A stretch of 64,000 bases of DNA from Alphaproteobacteria bacterium (lineage in GTDB: Bacteria; Pseudomonadota; Alphaproteobacteria; Micropepsales; Micropepsaceae): contig JAFKEW010000053.1 in assembly GCA_017308375.1 (NCBI GenBank), positions 40,291 to 104,290 of the forward strand, in the 5' to 3' direction. The translations under genes and the position numbers were made by a program. This document shows positions 8,607-16,549 of this stretch, piece by piece; position 1 is the stretch's first letter; every line of letters begins with the position of its first letter. The notes under the pieces are model-generated. The model did no database searches. It was not told where the DNA came from and saw nothing but the letters and a program-made list of their open reading frames with translations.

Positions 8607-9602
8607 ATGGTGGTGCCCGTTGGTAAATATGCGATGCTTGGTCCCGCCCAACCCCTTCGCCGCATGATTCATATTCCATCCGGCCACGTCCGGCTGGGGT
8701 CCGAACGGTATTATCCGGAAGAAGCACCGCTGCGCGATGCCGACATCGCGGAATTCTGGATCGATACGCATCCCGTCACCAATCGTGCGTTTGCGCAGTT
8801 CGTGCGCGAGACGGGGTATGTGACGGTTGCTGAACGCCCGCTCGATCCGGCGCAATATCCCGGCGTCGAACCCCGCGCGTTGAAACCGGGTGCGCTTGTC
8901 TTCCGGAAGCCGCGAACAAAGGTGAGCCTGAACGACTGGTCCGGCTGGTGGGTGTATAAGCCGGGTGCCCATTGGCGGCGCCCGGACGGCAGGAACAATG
9001 TTTTCAAGGGGCGGCTGGATCACCCTGTGGTGGCGGTCGCGTTCGAGGATGCGCAAGCCTATGCGCACTGGGCCGGCAAGGAATTACCCAACGAAGCGGA
9101 ATGGGAATATGCCGCGCGCGGCGGGCTTATCGGTGCTGAATTTGCCTGGGGCGACGAATTTACGCCGGGCGGCCGCCATATGGCGAACACCTGGCAGGGG
9201 GAGTTCCCCTACGAAAATCTTGTGGCGGACGGGTTCGAAGGCACTTCACCCGTCGGCTCCTTTCCGCCCAATGGCTATGGCCTTTACGACATGGCGGGAA
9301 ATGTCTGGGAATGGACCACGGATTGGTATTCTGCTGAGCCGGGCCTTGTGAAAACGAAATCCTGCTGCACCGCGGCGGATGGGGAGGCGCAACGCAGAAG
9401 TTTCGATCCCGCGCTTCCGGGGGTCGCGATTCCGCGCAAGGTGGTTAAAGGCGGCTCGTTCCTCTGCGCGCCGAATTATTGTCAGCGCTATCGCCCCGCC
9501 GCCCGCCAGCCGCAGATGATCGACACCGCCGCACAGCACATCGGATTTCGCTGCGTGGTTCGCGATCGCGCGGCGTTGCGAAACTCTATTCCTACAAATT
9601 GA
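8607..9602 (+). CDS. Formylglycine-generating enzyme (SUMF1/FGE family)
   Basis: FGE oxidises the active-site cysteine of sulfatases to formylglycine using oxygen and copper. The 331-residue protein covers the whole FGE-sulfatase domain: MIHIPSGHVRLGS at the start, LPNEAEWEYAARGG and YDMAGNVWEW in the middle, and KGGSFLCAPNYCQRYR near the end. Cys287 and Cys292 in that last motif have the five-residue spacing of the two catalytic cysteines (Cys336 and Cys341) of human FGE, which many FGE-fold relatives lack. There is no signal peptide, so it acts in the cytoplasm, which fits a Tat-exported sulfatase matured before export. It lies 30 bases after the GH3 gene. A start at 8664 (MIHIPSG) is also possible; neither start has a strong ribosome-binding site. 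Confidence 0.9.
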   Translation: MVVPVGKYAMLGPAQPLRRMIHIPSGHVRLGSERYYPEEAPLRDADIAEFWIDTHPVTNRAFAQFVRETGYVTVAERPLDPAQYPGVEPRALKPGALVFRKPRTKVSLNDWSGWWVYKPGAHWRRPDGRNNVFKGRLDHPVVAVAFEDAQAYAHWAGKELPNEAEWEYAARGGLIGAEFAWGDEFTPGGRHMANTWQGEFPYENLVADGFEGTSPVGSFPPNGYGLYDMAGNVWEWTTDWYSAEPGLVKTKSCCTAADGEAQRRSFDPALPGVAIPRKVVKGGSFLCAPNYCQRYRPAARQPQMIDTAAQHIGFRCVVRDRAALRNSIPTN

Positions 9603-9749
9603 AACAAATGCCGGTCGTTGCGGTAACGGCGCGGCAGCTTCGTTTCACTGCAATCGATCCAAAAAACGATTGTTTTACTTCACCGGATGAAGATCGGGTG
9701 AAAGGTTTTCTAACGCCGTGCCGGCGCGGCGGAACGGGAGCATTGCGCA

Positions 9750-12700
9750 ATGGCGCAACGCGTCAGCGGGTATGCAAAGAAACCGCCTGCGCCGCGGGGT
9801 AACCGCGTCGGCGGCGCCAAGGCTGCGCTGGCAGAAGCGGCGGAGCTGCGCGCACTTGCCTTCGACCTTGGCCCGGCCGTTGCGCCCTATAAGAAGAAGG
9901 GGCGGCTTTCGATCCGGGTTGAGCGTCTGCCGCATCAGGCGCGCCTGTCGCAGGGCCGCAACAATGGCGACCGCTCCTTCTCGCTGACGCTGGATGAGCT
10001 GGAAGACCTCGAATATCTGTTCCCCGAAAGCCTGGAGAGTGCGCACAGCCTTGCCGTGCGCATCATCAGCCTTGATGGCGGCGACGGTTCCACGCTTGCG
10101 GTGCTCGACATTCCGGTATCGCCCGCCGACAACCGCATCGGGCTGCAGCCGGAAAAGGCGCCGCGCAACGGCGCAAGCATTATCGACCTGGCGGACAGTG
10201 CGGAACTTCTGCACCTGCGCGACGAATTGGCCAAGGCGCGGGCCACGCTGCAATCGCTCGAAACCCGCCATCGCGAAGAACGCAAGGCGGCGCAGAAGCT
10301 GGCCGATGCCGCACTGGCGCAGGACCGCGCCGCCAGACAGGCGGAGGAGGATGACCGCTTCGCCGCATTGGAGCAGCGGGTGGAGAAGCGCCTGCTGGAT
10401 GCGCGCGCGGCATGGGAACAGGAAGCACAGTCCGAACAGGACGCAGTGCTTGCCGCCGCCGAAGCAGAATGGAAAGTGGAGGAGGCTGCGCGCATCCGGG
10501 ATGCGGAAGCAAAATGGCGTGCAGAGGCCGCGCACGCGCTGGAAGCCGCGGCGAAAGCGGCAAAGTCCGCTCATGCGAAGGATGCGCAGGCCGCGCTCAT
10601 CCCCCTGCAGCAGCAATTGGCGGTGGCGCAGGAGCAGCTTGCGGCCCGTGACGCGGCGCTGAAGGACGCGCTGGCCGCAAAGGCTGGCGCCGATGCGGAC
10701 GCGGCCCGCGTGAAGGCGGCGTTGCAGGAGGCGGAGCAGGCGCGCGCCGAACTCGAAAACAAAATCGCGCAGCAGCATTCTGCGAACAAGGCAGCCGGGA
10801 AAGAGGCGAAACAGGCGGTGGAAGCCGCGCTTGCCAAAGCCGAAGCGGAAACCCGCGCAGTGAAGGACGAAACAGCCGCGGAGGTGCGGCGCCTGCAGGC
10901 GGAATTGGCGGCAGCGCAGAAAGCAATCGTGGAGGCGCAGGCAGAGGGAAAACGGGCTTCCGAAGCGGCGCTGGGCAAAGCAGAAGCCGCATGGAAATCC
11001 GCGGAGGCGACGCGGTTGTCCGCTGCGGAAGCGGCGTGGCGAGAGACCGCCGCCCGCGATGCCGCCGCCGCCAAAGCCGCGATCGACGCCGAGAAAAAGA
11101 CGGCTGCTATCGCCGTACAACATCTGCAAGCCGAATTGGACGCCGCGCAACAGGCATCTGCGGAGGCCGTGGTGCGATGGCAGGCGCAGTCGGCGGCCGA
11201 ACTGGCCGATGCCAAGGCTGCGTGGCAGCGCGAAAGCGACGCGAAATACGATGCCGCGCTTGCAGGCTGGAAAGCGGATGTAGAAAAAGCGGAAACGGCG
11301 TGGCGGGAAGAAGCCGGTGCACAGCTTGCCGCGGCGAAAGAGGAATGGCAGGCAGAGAGCGATCGCCGTTTGGCAGATGTGCAGGGGCACGCGGCACGGG
11401 CTGAAGCAGCGATTGCGAAAATCCGGGATGATGCGCAGAAGGCGCGCAGCCAGGGCGATGCGGAGATGCGCCGCCTGCGCGAAGATCTGGCCAAAACGCA
11501 GGCACTTCTGTCGGTACGCGATGCGGAATTGGCCGATGCCGTGGCCCGTGTGGATGATGCGGAGGCCGCATTGGCGCGGGTGCAGGATGCCGCGCTAACC
11601 GGGAATGCCGCGGGCGAGGTGGCGCAGGACGGGCACCTGCATGAGGAACTGCGTCGCGTGCAGAAGGATTTGGCGGCGCAGACGGCATTGCTGACGGCGG
11701 CGCTGGCGCGTGCGGAGAAGGCGGAGCAGGCGCATGCGGCTGCTGAGACCGAGCACGCTTCCGCACAAGCCCTGTCTACTGCGCATGATGAATTGCAGCG
11801 CAAGCTGGCGCAACGGGAAGATATGCTGGCCGGGCATGCACAGGCGCTCGCCGATGCGGTTGCCCGCGCGGAAATGGCCGAAGCCGCGTTGCTGGAGGCT
11901 GGAAGGCAGGCCCAGGCGGCCGAAGACGATCGTGCCGGTCGCGAAGCCGGACAGGCGGCATTGCAAGCGCGTATCGCATCGCTTGAGAGCGCATTGGCGG
12001 AACATGAAATCGCGCTGATGGAAGCCAACGCCCGCGCCGAGGAAGCGGCAGAGAATTATGCGCAGGCGCAGCTTCGCGTTCAATCCGGCCAGGGCGATAG
12101 CGAACTGCGGCGGTTGCGCCGCGACCTCTCCGCCGTGCAGGCCGCACTGGCGCAACGCGAGCGGGAACTGGAGGAGGCGCGGCTATTCACCGAACAGGCG
12201 CATGAACGCTGGCAGCGCAAAACCGATGCGGCCCTCGCGAAAGCGGAAAAGGCGTGGCACTCCGCCGAGGCCGCGCGTTTATCGGCAGCGCGGGCCGAAT
12301 GGCAGGAGGAAGCGCGCCGCCAGTGGGAGACGGCCGCCGCGCAACAGGCAACACCCGCGCCCGCACCAGATACTCCGGTTCAAACGGAGCAGAGCGTTGT
12401 TTCGCTGGCGCATGCTGCATTCCGGCCCGAAGGCGCGCATGCGCTGGCCCGTGATGTCGATCTGATCGAGGCGCAGGACGCCGCGGGCGAGGCGCTGGAC
12501 CGTTTGCGTCAAAGCGCGCTGGACATTCTGGTGGCGCGTAATGCGGAAGGGGGGCGTGACGCTCCCGCGCAGCCAGCGCCGGCCATCGCAAGCGGACCAG
12601 CAACGGGTGAGCCCGAAACGGAGATGCCGCGCCCGCAATTGCCGGTGTTGTGGGTGGGTGGCATTGCCGGGGCTGCCCTGCTGGTTGCGATGCTGTTCTT

Positions 12701-13010
12701 CCTGTTCGCGCCTGCGCGCCCGGCGCCACGGCCAGCGCCACCGGCGAATGCCGCCGCCGCTGCCGTCGAAGCGCCAGCACCTGCACCCGTGCCGGTGAAA
12801 GAAATGGCCACGCTTCTGAAAGCGGCCAACCTGCGCGCCACGCCATCACCGACCGGCAAGCTGTTGACGACATTGCGGCCGGGCATGCGCGCCACAGTGT
12901 TGGTGCGTGAGGGGAAATGGGTGCAGATCGAGTTGGCTGGCCAGACACCCGCCGTCACCGGCTGGGTCTTCAGCACACTTCTGCAAATGGACACCGCCGC
13001 CGCGCACTGA
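9750..13010 (+). CDS. Long alanine-rich coiled-coil protein with TM helix and SH3 domain
   Basis: I do not recognise this 1086-residue protein. Residues 1-140 form a compact basic-to-mixed domain (SIRVERLPHQARLSQGRN, DELEDLEYLFPES). Residues about 150-870 are almost uninterrupted alanine/glutamate/lysine-rich coiled coil, with recurring units such as KAEAAWKSAEATRLSAAEAAW. A proline-rich linker follows, then one membrane helix (about 966-986, WVGGIAGAALLVAMLFFLF), a second proline/alanine linker and a C-terminal bacterial SH3 domain (about 1018-1083, ANLRATPSPTGKLLTTLRPG, GWVFSTLL). The order implies a long cytoplasmic rod anchored in the inner membrane with an SH3 domain in the periplasm that could bind peptidoglycan. 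It stands alone between the sugar locus and a thiolase. A structural or cell-envelope role is a guess. Confidence 0.75.
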   Translation: MAQRVSGYAKKPPAPRGNRVGGAKAALAEAAELRALAFDLGPAVAPYKKKGRLSIRVERLPHQARLSQGRNNGDRSFSLTLDELEDLEYLFPESLESAHSLAVRIISLDGGDGSTLAVLDIPVSPADNRIGLQPEKAPRNGASIIDLADSAELLHLRDELAKARATLQSLETRHREERKAAQKLADAALAQDRAARQAEEDDRFAALEQRVEKRLLDARAAWEQEAQSEQDAVLAAAEAEWKVEEAARIRDAEAKWRAEAAHALEAAAKAAKSAHAKDAQAALIPLQQQLAVAQEQLAARDAALKDALAAKAGADADAARVKAALQEAEQARAELENKIAQQHSANKAAGKEAKQAVEAALAKAEAETRAVKDETAAEVRRLQAELAAAQKAIVEAQAEGKRASEAALGKAEAAWKSAEATRLSAAEAAWRETAARDAAAAKAAIDAEKKTAAIAVQHLQAELDAAQQASAEAVVRWQAQSAAELADAKAAWQRESDAKYDAALAGWKADVEKAETAWREEAGAQLAAAKEEWQAESDRRLADVQGHAARAEAAIAKIRDDAQKARSQGDAEMRRLREDLAKTQALLSVRDAELADAVARVDDAEAALARVQDAALTGNAAGEVAQDGHLHEELRRVQKDLAAQTALLTAALARAEKAEQAHAAAETEHASAQALSTAHDELQRKLAQREDMLAGHAQALADAVARAEMAEAALLEAGRQAQAAEDDRAGREAGQAALQARIASLESALAEHEIALMEANARAEEAAENYAQAQLRVQSGQGDSELRRLRRDLSAVQAALAQRERELEEARLFTEQAHERWQRKTDAALAKAEKAWHSAEAARLSAARAEWQEEARRQWETAAAQQATPAPAPDTPVQTEQSVVSLAHAAFRPEGAHALARDVDLIEAQDAAGEALDRLRQSALDILVARNAEGGRDAPAQPAPAIASGPATGEPETEMPRPQLPVLWVGGIAGAALLVAMLFFLFAPARPAPRPAPPANAAAAAVEAPAPAPVPVKEMATLLKAANLRATPSPTGKLLTTLRPGMRATVLVREGKWVQIELAGQTPAVTGWVFSTLLQMDTAAAH

Positions 13011-13145
13011 GCGGATTGGGGTGCGCACTGCAACCGGGGCGGGAGATTTGTCGCTTTGTGACGGCTCTGACGACGTGTCATAGTTGCCGCATGGAGCCAT
13101 TCTCGCGCGCAGTTCCGCGCCCGGAAGAATTCAAAGGAGACTGAA

Positions 13146-14318
13146 ATGTCAGAAGCTTACATCGTTGCCGCGGCCCGCACGGCCGGTGGCCGCAAGGGCG
13201 GCCGTCTGGCCGGCTGGCACCCCGCCGATATGGCGGGTGAGGTGTTGAACGCGCTGGTCGATCGCACCAAAGTCGATCCGGCGCAGATCGAAGATGTGAT
13301 CATGGGCTGTGTCGGCCAGGCGGGCGAACAGGCGGTCAATATCGCCCGCAACGCCGTTCTGGCGTCGAAACTGCCCGAAAGCGTTCCGGCCACCAGCGTG
13401 GACCGGCAATGCGGGTCTTCGCAGCAGGCGCTGCATTTCGCGGCGCAGGCCGTGATGAGCGGTTCGATGGATGTGGTGATCGCCGCCGGTGTGGAAAGCA
13501 TGACGCGCGTGCCGATGGGCATGGCCGCATCGCTTCCGGCCAAGAACGGCTTCGGCATCTATATGAGCCCGCATATGCAGGAGCGTTATCCGAACATTCA
13601 GTTCAGCCAGTTTGTCGGCGCGGAAATGATCGCGAAGAAATACAATCTGAGCCGCGATGAGCTGGACGCCTTCGGTTACAACAGTCACCGCAAAGCCATT
13701 GCCGCGACCCAGGCCGGCGCGTTCAAGGATGAGATCGTCCCGCTTGAGATCACCACCAAGGACGGTGCCAAGGAAATGCACACCGTCGATGAAGGCATCC
13801 GTTTCGATGTCAGCCTGGACGGGATCAAGGGCGTGAAGCTGCTGGCCGAAAATGGCCGGTTGACCGCCGCAACCTCCAGCCAGATCTGCGATGGCGCGTC
13901 GGGCGTGATGGTGGTGAACGAGAAGGGCCTGAAGGCATTGGGCGTGGCGCCGCTCGCCCGCATCGTGCACATGACCGTAATCGGGCACGACCCCGTCATC
14001 ATGCTGGAAGCGCCGATCCCCGCGACCCAGCGCGCCCTGAAAAAGGCCGGCATGAAGATCGAGGACATCGACCTCTATGAAGTGAACGAGGCGTTTGCTT
14101 CCGTGCCGACAGCGTGGCTGCAGCAGACCGGCGCCGATCCGGAAAAACTGAACGTGAACGGCGGCGCCATCGCGCTCGGCCATCCGCTCGGCGGCACCGG
14201 CACCAAGCTGATGACGACGCTGATCAACGTCCTGAAAAAGCGCAACAAGAAGTATGGGTTGCAGACGATGTGCGAAGGCGGCGGCCTTGCCAATGTGACG
14301 ATTATCGAACGCCTGTGA
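13146..14318 (+). CDS. Thiolase (acetyl-CoA C-acyltransferase)
   Basis: A 390-residue thiolase that cleaves 3-ketoacyl-CoA with CoA, or condenses two acyl-CoAs. The nucleophile Cys89 lies in DRQCGSSQQALHFAA, the catalytic His346 in ALGHPLGGTG and the second Cys376 in MCEGGGLANVTIIERL. Length and motifs are complete. AAAGGAGA sits seven bases before the ATG, a good ribosome-binding site, and a strong terminator follows at 14376, so it is a monocistronic gene. The sequence does not decide between acetoacetyl-CoA thiolase and a degradative long-chain thiolase; the CGSSQQA rather than CGSGLQA motif favours a degradative acyl-CoA role. Confidence 0.9.
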   Translation: MSEAYIVAAARTAGGRKGGRLAGWHPADMAGEVLNALVDRTKVDPAQIEDVIMGCVGQAGEQAVNIARNAVLASKLPESVPATSVDRQCGSSQQALHFAAQAVMSGSMDVVIAAGVESMTRVPMGMAASLPAKNGFGIYMSPHMQERYPNIQFSQFVGAEMIAKKYNLSRDELDAFGYNSHRKAIAATQAGAFKDEIVPLEITTKDGAKEMHTVDEGIRFDVSLDGIKGVKLLAENGRLTAATSSQICDGASGVMVVNEKGLKALGVAPLARIVHMTVIGHDPVIMLEAPIPATQRALKKAGMKIEDIDLYEVNEAFASVPTAWLQQTGADPEKLNVNGGAIALGHPLGGTGTKLMTTLINVLKKRNKKYGLQTMCEGGGLANVTIIERL

Positions 14319-14375
14319 TCAAGCGGGCGCGGCGCGAGGGGGCAACCTTTCGCCGCCCCGAATGGAATGTGAGAG

Positions 14376-14406
14376 CCGCCCGGGCAAAGCTGTCCGGGCG
14401 GTTTTT
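14376..14406 (+). terminator. Rho-independent terminator after thiolase
   Basis: CCGCCCGG and CCGGGCGG form an eight-base perfect stem with a ten-base loop, followed directly by five thymines. It lies 57 bases after the thiolase stop. Confidence 0.85.
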
Positions 14407-14492
14407 CTATGCGCGTGTTCATGTCAGCGATTGCCAAGCGGCTGACAATTGATCAGGATCGCAGAAAACATATTCAGATTGGGAGCGACGCC

Positions 14493-15752
14493 ATGAAGTT
14501 CACCTGGTTCAATCTCATGCCCTGGCCGCATCTGCCGGACGATTTCCGCGAGAAAAATCGTTCCGTCTGGGTGGATATCGACCAGAAGCTGTTCGATCCC
14601 GTCAAAAGCAACGCGGTCTACAACACCTATCTCGATCTGCTGGAATATGCGGATGGGCTGGGGTTCGATGGTGTTGGCTGCAACGAGCATCACCAGAACG
14701 GTTATGGCCTGATGCCGTCGCCCAATCTGATCGCGGCGGCGTTGACGCGGCGCACCAAAGATGCGGCCATTGTCGTGCTGGGCAATTCCATCGCGCTTTA
14801 TAATCCGCCGGTGCGGGTGGCCGAAGAATTCGCGATGCTGGATTGCATGTCCGGCGGGCGGCTGGTGGCCGGTTTTCCGGTCGGCACCTCGATGGATACG
14901 AATTTCTGCTATGGGCAGATCCCCTCGCTGACGCGCGAGAAATATGCCGAAGCGCATGATCTGATCATGCGGGCCTGGCATGAGCGCGAGCCGTTTGCCT
15001 TTAACGGCCGCTACAACAAGCTGCGTCACGTCAATATCTGGCCGCGGCCGATTCAAGCGCCCAACCCACCCATTCACATTCCAGGCGGCGGATCGGTTGA
15101 GACCTACGATTTCTGCATCGACAACACCTATTCCTATTCCTACCTCTCCTTCACCGGCTATATCCGGGCCAAGGCGCTGCTCGACGGATATTGGCGGCGT
15201 GTGGAGGAGCGCGGGGCGCCCGACAAATCGCCCTATCGCGCGGGTTTTGCACAGACAATTTGCGTCGCCGATACGGATGAGGAAGCGCAGCGTCTATACG
15301 AAGAGCATGTGCTCTATTTCTATAACCGCTGCCTGCATGTGTATCCGGGCTTTGCGGATGCGCCGGGCTATCGCACCATCAAGACCATCCAGTCCGGCGC
15401 ACTGTCGCAATATGCGCCGAATTTCAGCTTCGCGACATTGACCTGGAAGGATCTGGTGGAAGGCGGGCATGTGATCGCCGGCAGTCCCGAAACCGTGCGC
15501 CAGCGCATGGAGGATTTGATCACGGGTCTGCATGTCGGCAATATTTTCTGCCTGATGCATGTCGGCAATATGCCGGCGGAGAAGTGCATGTATTCCACCA
15601 AGCTGTTTGCAGAGAAGGTGATGCCGAAACTGCGCAACATGTTCCCGGAATACAAGGACGACAGCCGTTTCTGGTGCCATCCGATCGGCAATCGGGCGAA
15701 GCCTGGAAGCCTGCCGGATGCACGCGAACTCGCCGCCGCCGGCGGCCGGTAA
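14493..15752 (+). CDS. Luciferase-like (LLM) flavin-dependent oxidoreductase
   Basis: A 419-residue member of the bacterial luciferase-like monooxygenase family, TIM-barrel enzymes that use reduced FMN or F420. Visible family features are DGVGCNEHHQNGYGLMPSPNLIAAALTRRT (the EHH loop), a nitrogen-to-barrel strand VLGNSIALYNPPVRVAEEFAMLD, and RPIQAPNPPIHIPGGGS. The start was set at MKFTWFNLMPW because GGGAG lies eight bases upstream and the protein family begins there; the frame is open 28 codons further. It is followed after 11 bases by an alpha/beta hydrolase, so the two probably act in one pathway, for example oxygenation and then ester or C-C hydrolysis. Substrate unknown. Confidence 0.85.
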   Translation: MKFTWFNLMPWPHLPDDFREKNRSVWVDIDQKLFDPVKSNAVYNTYLDLLEYADGLGFDGVGCNEHHQNGYGLMPSPNLIAAALTRRTKDAAIVVLGNSIALYNPPVRVAEEFAMLDCMSGGRLVAGFPVGTSMDTNFCYGQIPSLTREKYAEAHDLIMRAWHEREPFAFNGRYNKLRHVNIWPRPIQAPNPPIHIPGGGSVETYDFCIDNTYSYSYLSFTGYIRAKALLDGYWRRVEERGAPDKSPYRAGFAQTICVADTDEEAQRLYEEHVLYFYNRCLHVYPGFADAPGYRTIKTIQSGALSQYAPNFSFATLTWKDLVEGGHVIAGSPETVRQRMEDLITGLHVGNIFCLMHVGNMPAEKCMYSTKLFAEKVMPKLRNMFPEYKDDSRFWCHPIGNRAKPGSLPDARELAAAGGR

Positions 15753-15763
15753 GGGGGCACACG

Positions 15764-16540
15764 ATGGAATTGAAAACGATTGCAGCCCCGCGCGTTCCCG
15801 TTCGCTATTACGAAGGCGGCTCAGGGACGCCGCTCGTGTTTCTGCATGGTGCGGGCGGCATCATGCCGAACGATCCGTTTCTCGCGGCGCTGGCGAAAAA
15901 ATACCACGTCTATGCGCCGCTTCTGCCCGGCTATGGCGATTCGGAAGAATGCCCGGAAATTCGCGATATGCTGGATTTCACGCTGCATAGCTGGGACGTG
16001 GTGGATGCGCTGGGCCTGAAGAATCCCGTTCTGGCCGGGCATTCGATGGGCGGCATGATCGCGGCCGAGATGGCGGCCATTGCACCGCATGACATTTCAC
16101 GGCTGGCGCTGATCTGTCCGGCGGGGTTGTGGCTGGACGATCATCCGATTCCCGATCTGTTTTCGACTTTGCCGTTCGAATTTCCGCAATTGCTGTTCCA
16201 CAATGTGGAGCAGGGCACCGCCCTTCTCACCGCGGGCATGGCGGTGGACGATCCGGAATGGCTGAAAGGTTTTCTGGTCACCAATGCGCGCCAGTTGGGC
16301 ATGGCGGGGCGCATTCTGTTTCCCATTCCCGACCGCGGCCTTGCCGGCCGGCTCTACCGCATCAAAGCCAAGACGGTTCTGATCTGGGGCGATGGCGACA
16401 GGTTGATCGTGCCAGCCTATGCACATGCCTTCCGCAAGGGGATTGCAGGTTCGGAGCTGGTCGTCATTCCAGAGGCGGGCCACATGGTCACGATGGAAAA
16501 GACCGAACAGGTGGTGCAGGCGATCGCGCGATTGGGCTGA
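15764..16540 (+). CDS. Alpha/beta hydrolase
   Basis: A 258-residue alpha/beta-hydrolase with the oxyanion loop FLHGAGG at 27-33, the nucleophile elbow GHSMGG (Ser94) and a catalytic His in EAGHMVTME near the C-terminus; no signal peptide. The ATG lies 11 bases after the stop of the luciferase-like monooxygenase, behind AAGGGGG, and the frame upstream of it overlaps that gene. The family contains ester, lactone and meta-cleavage-product hydrolases; pairing with a flavin monooxygenase suggests a catabolic step, but the substrate cannot be read. It converges on the sensor kinase with a 9-base gap. Confidence 0.8.
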   Translation: MELKTIAAPRVPVRYYEGGSGTPLVFLHGAGGIMPNDPFLAALAKKYHVYAPLLPGYGDSEECPEIRDMLDFTLHSWDVVDALGLKNPVLAGHSMGGMIAAEMAAIAPHDISRLALICPAGLWLDDHPIPDLFSTLPFEFPQLLFHNVEQGTALLTAGMAVDDPEWLKGFLVTNARQLGMAGRILFPIPDRGLAGRLYRIKAKTVLIWGDGDRLIVPAYAHAFRKGIAGSELVVIPEAGHMVTMEKTEQVVQAIARLG

Positions 16541-16549
16541 TCCGGTCGA

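Noticed and set aside
9675..12028. Large antisense frames opposite the coiled-coil gene, rich in Ala, Ser, Cys and Arg.
   Set aside because: They are complements of repetitive Ala/Glu/Lys codons; no start signal or motif supports them.
10200..12350. Apparent DNA tandem repeats within the coiled-coil gene.
   Set aside because: The repetition is at the protein level (heptads and AEAAW-like units) with degenerate codons, not a clean nucleotide repeat.
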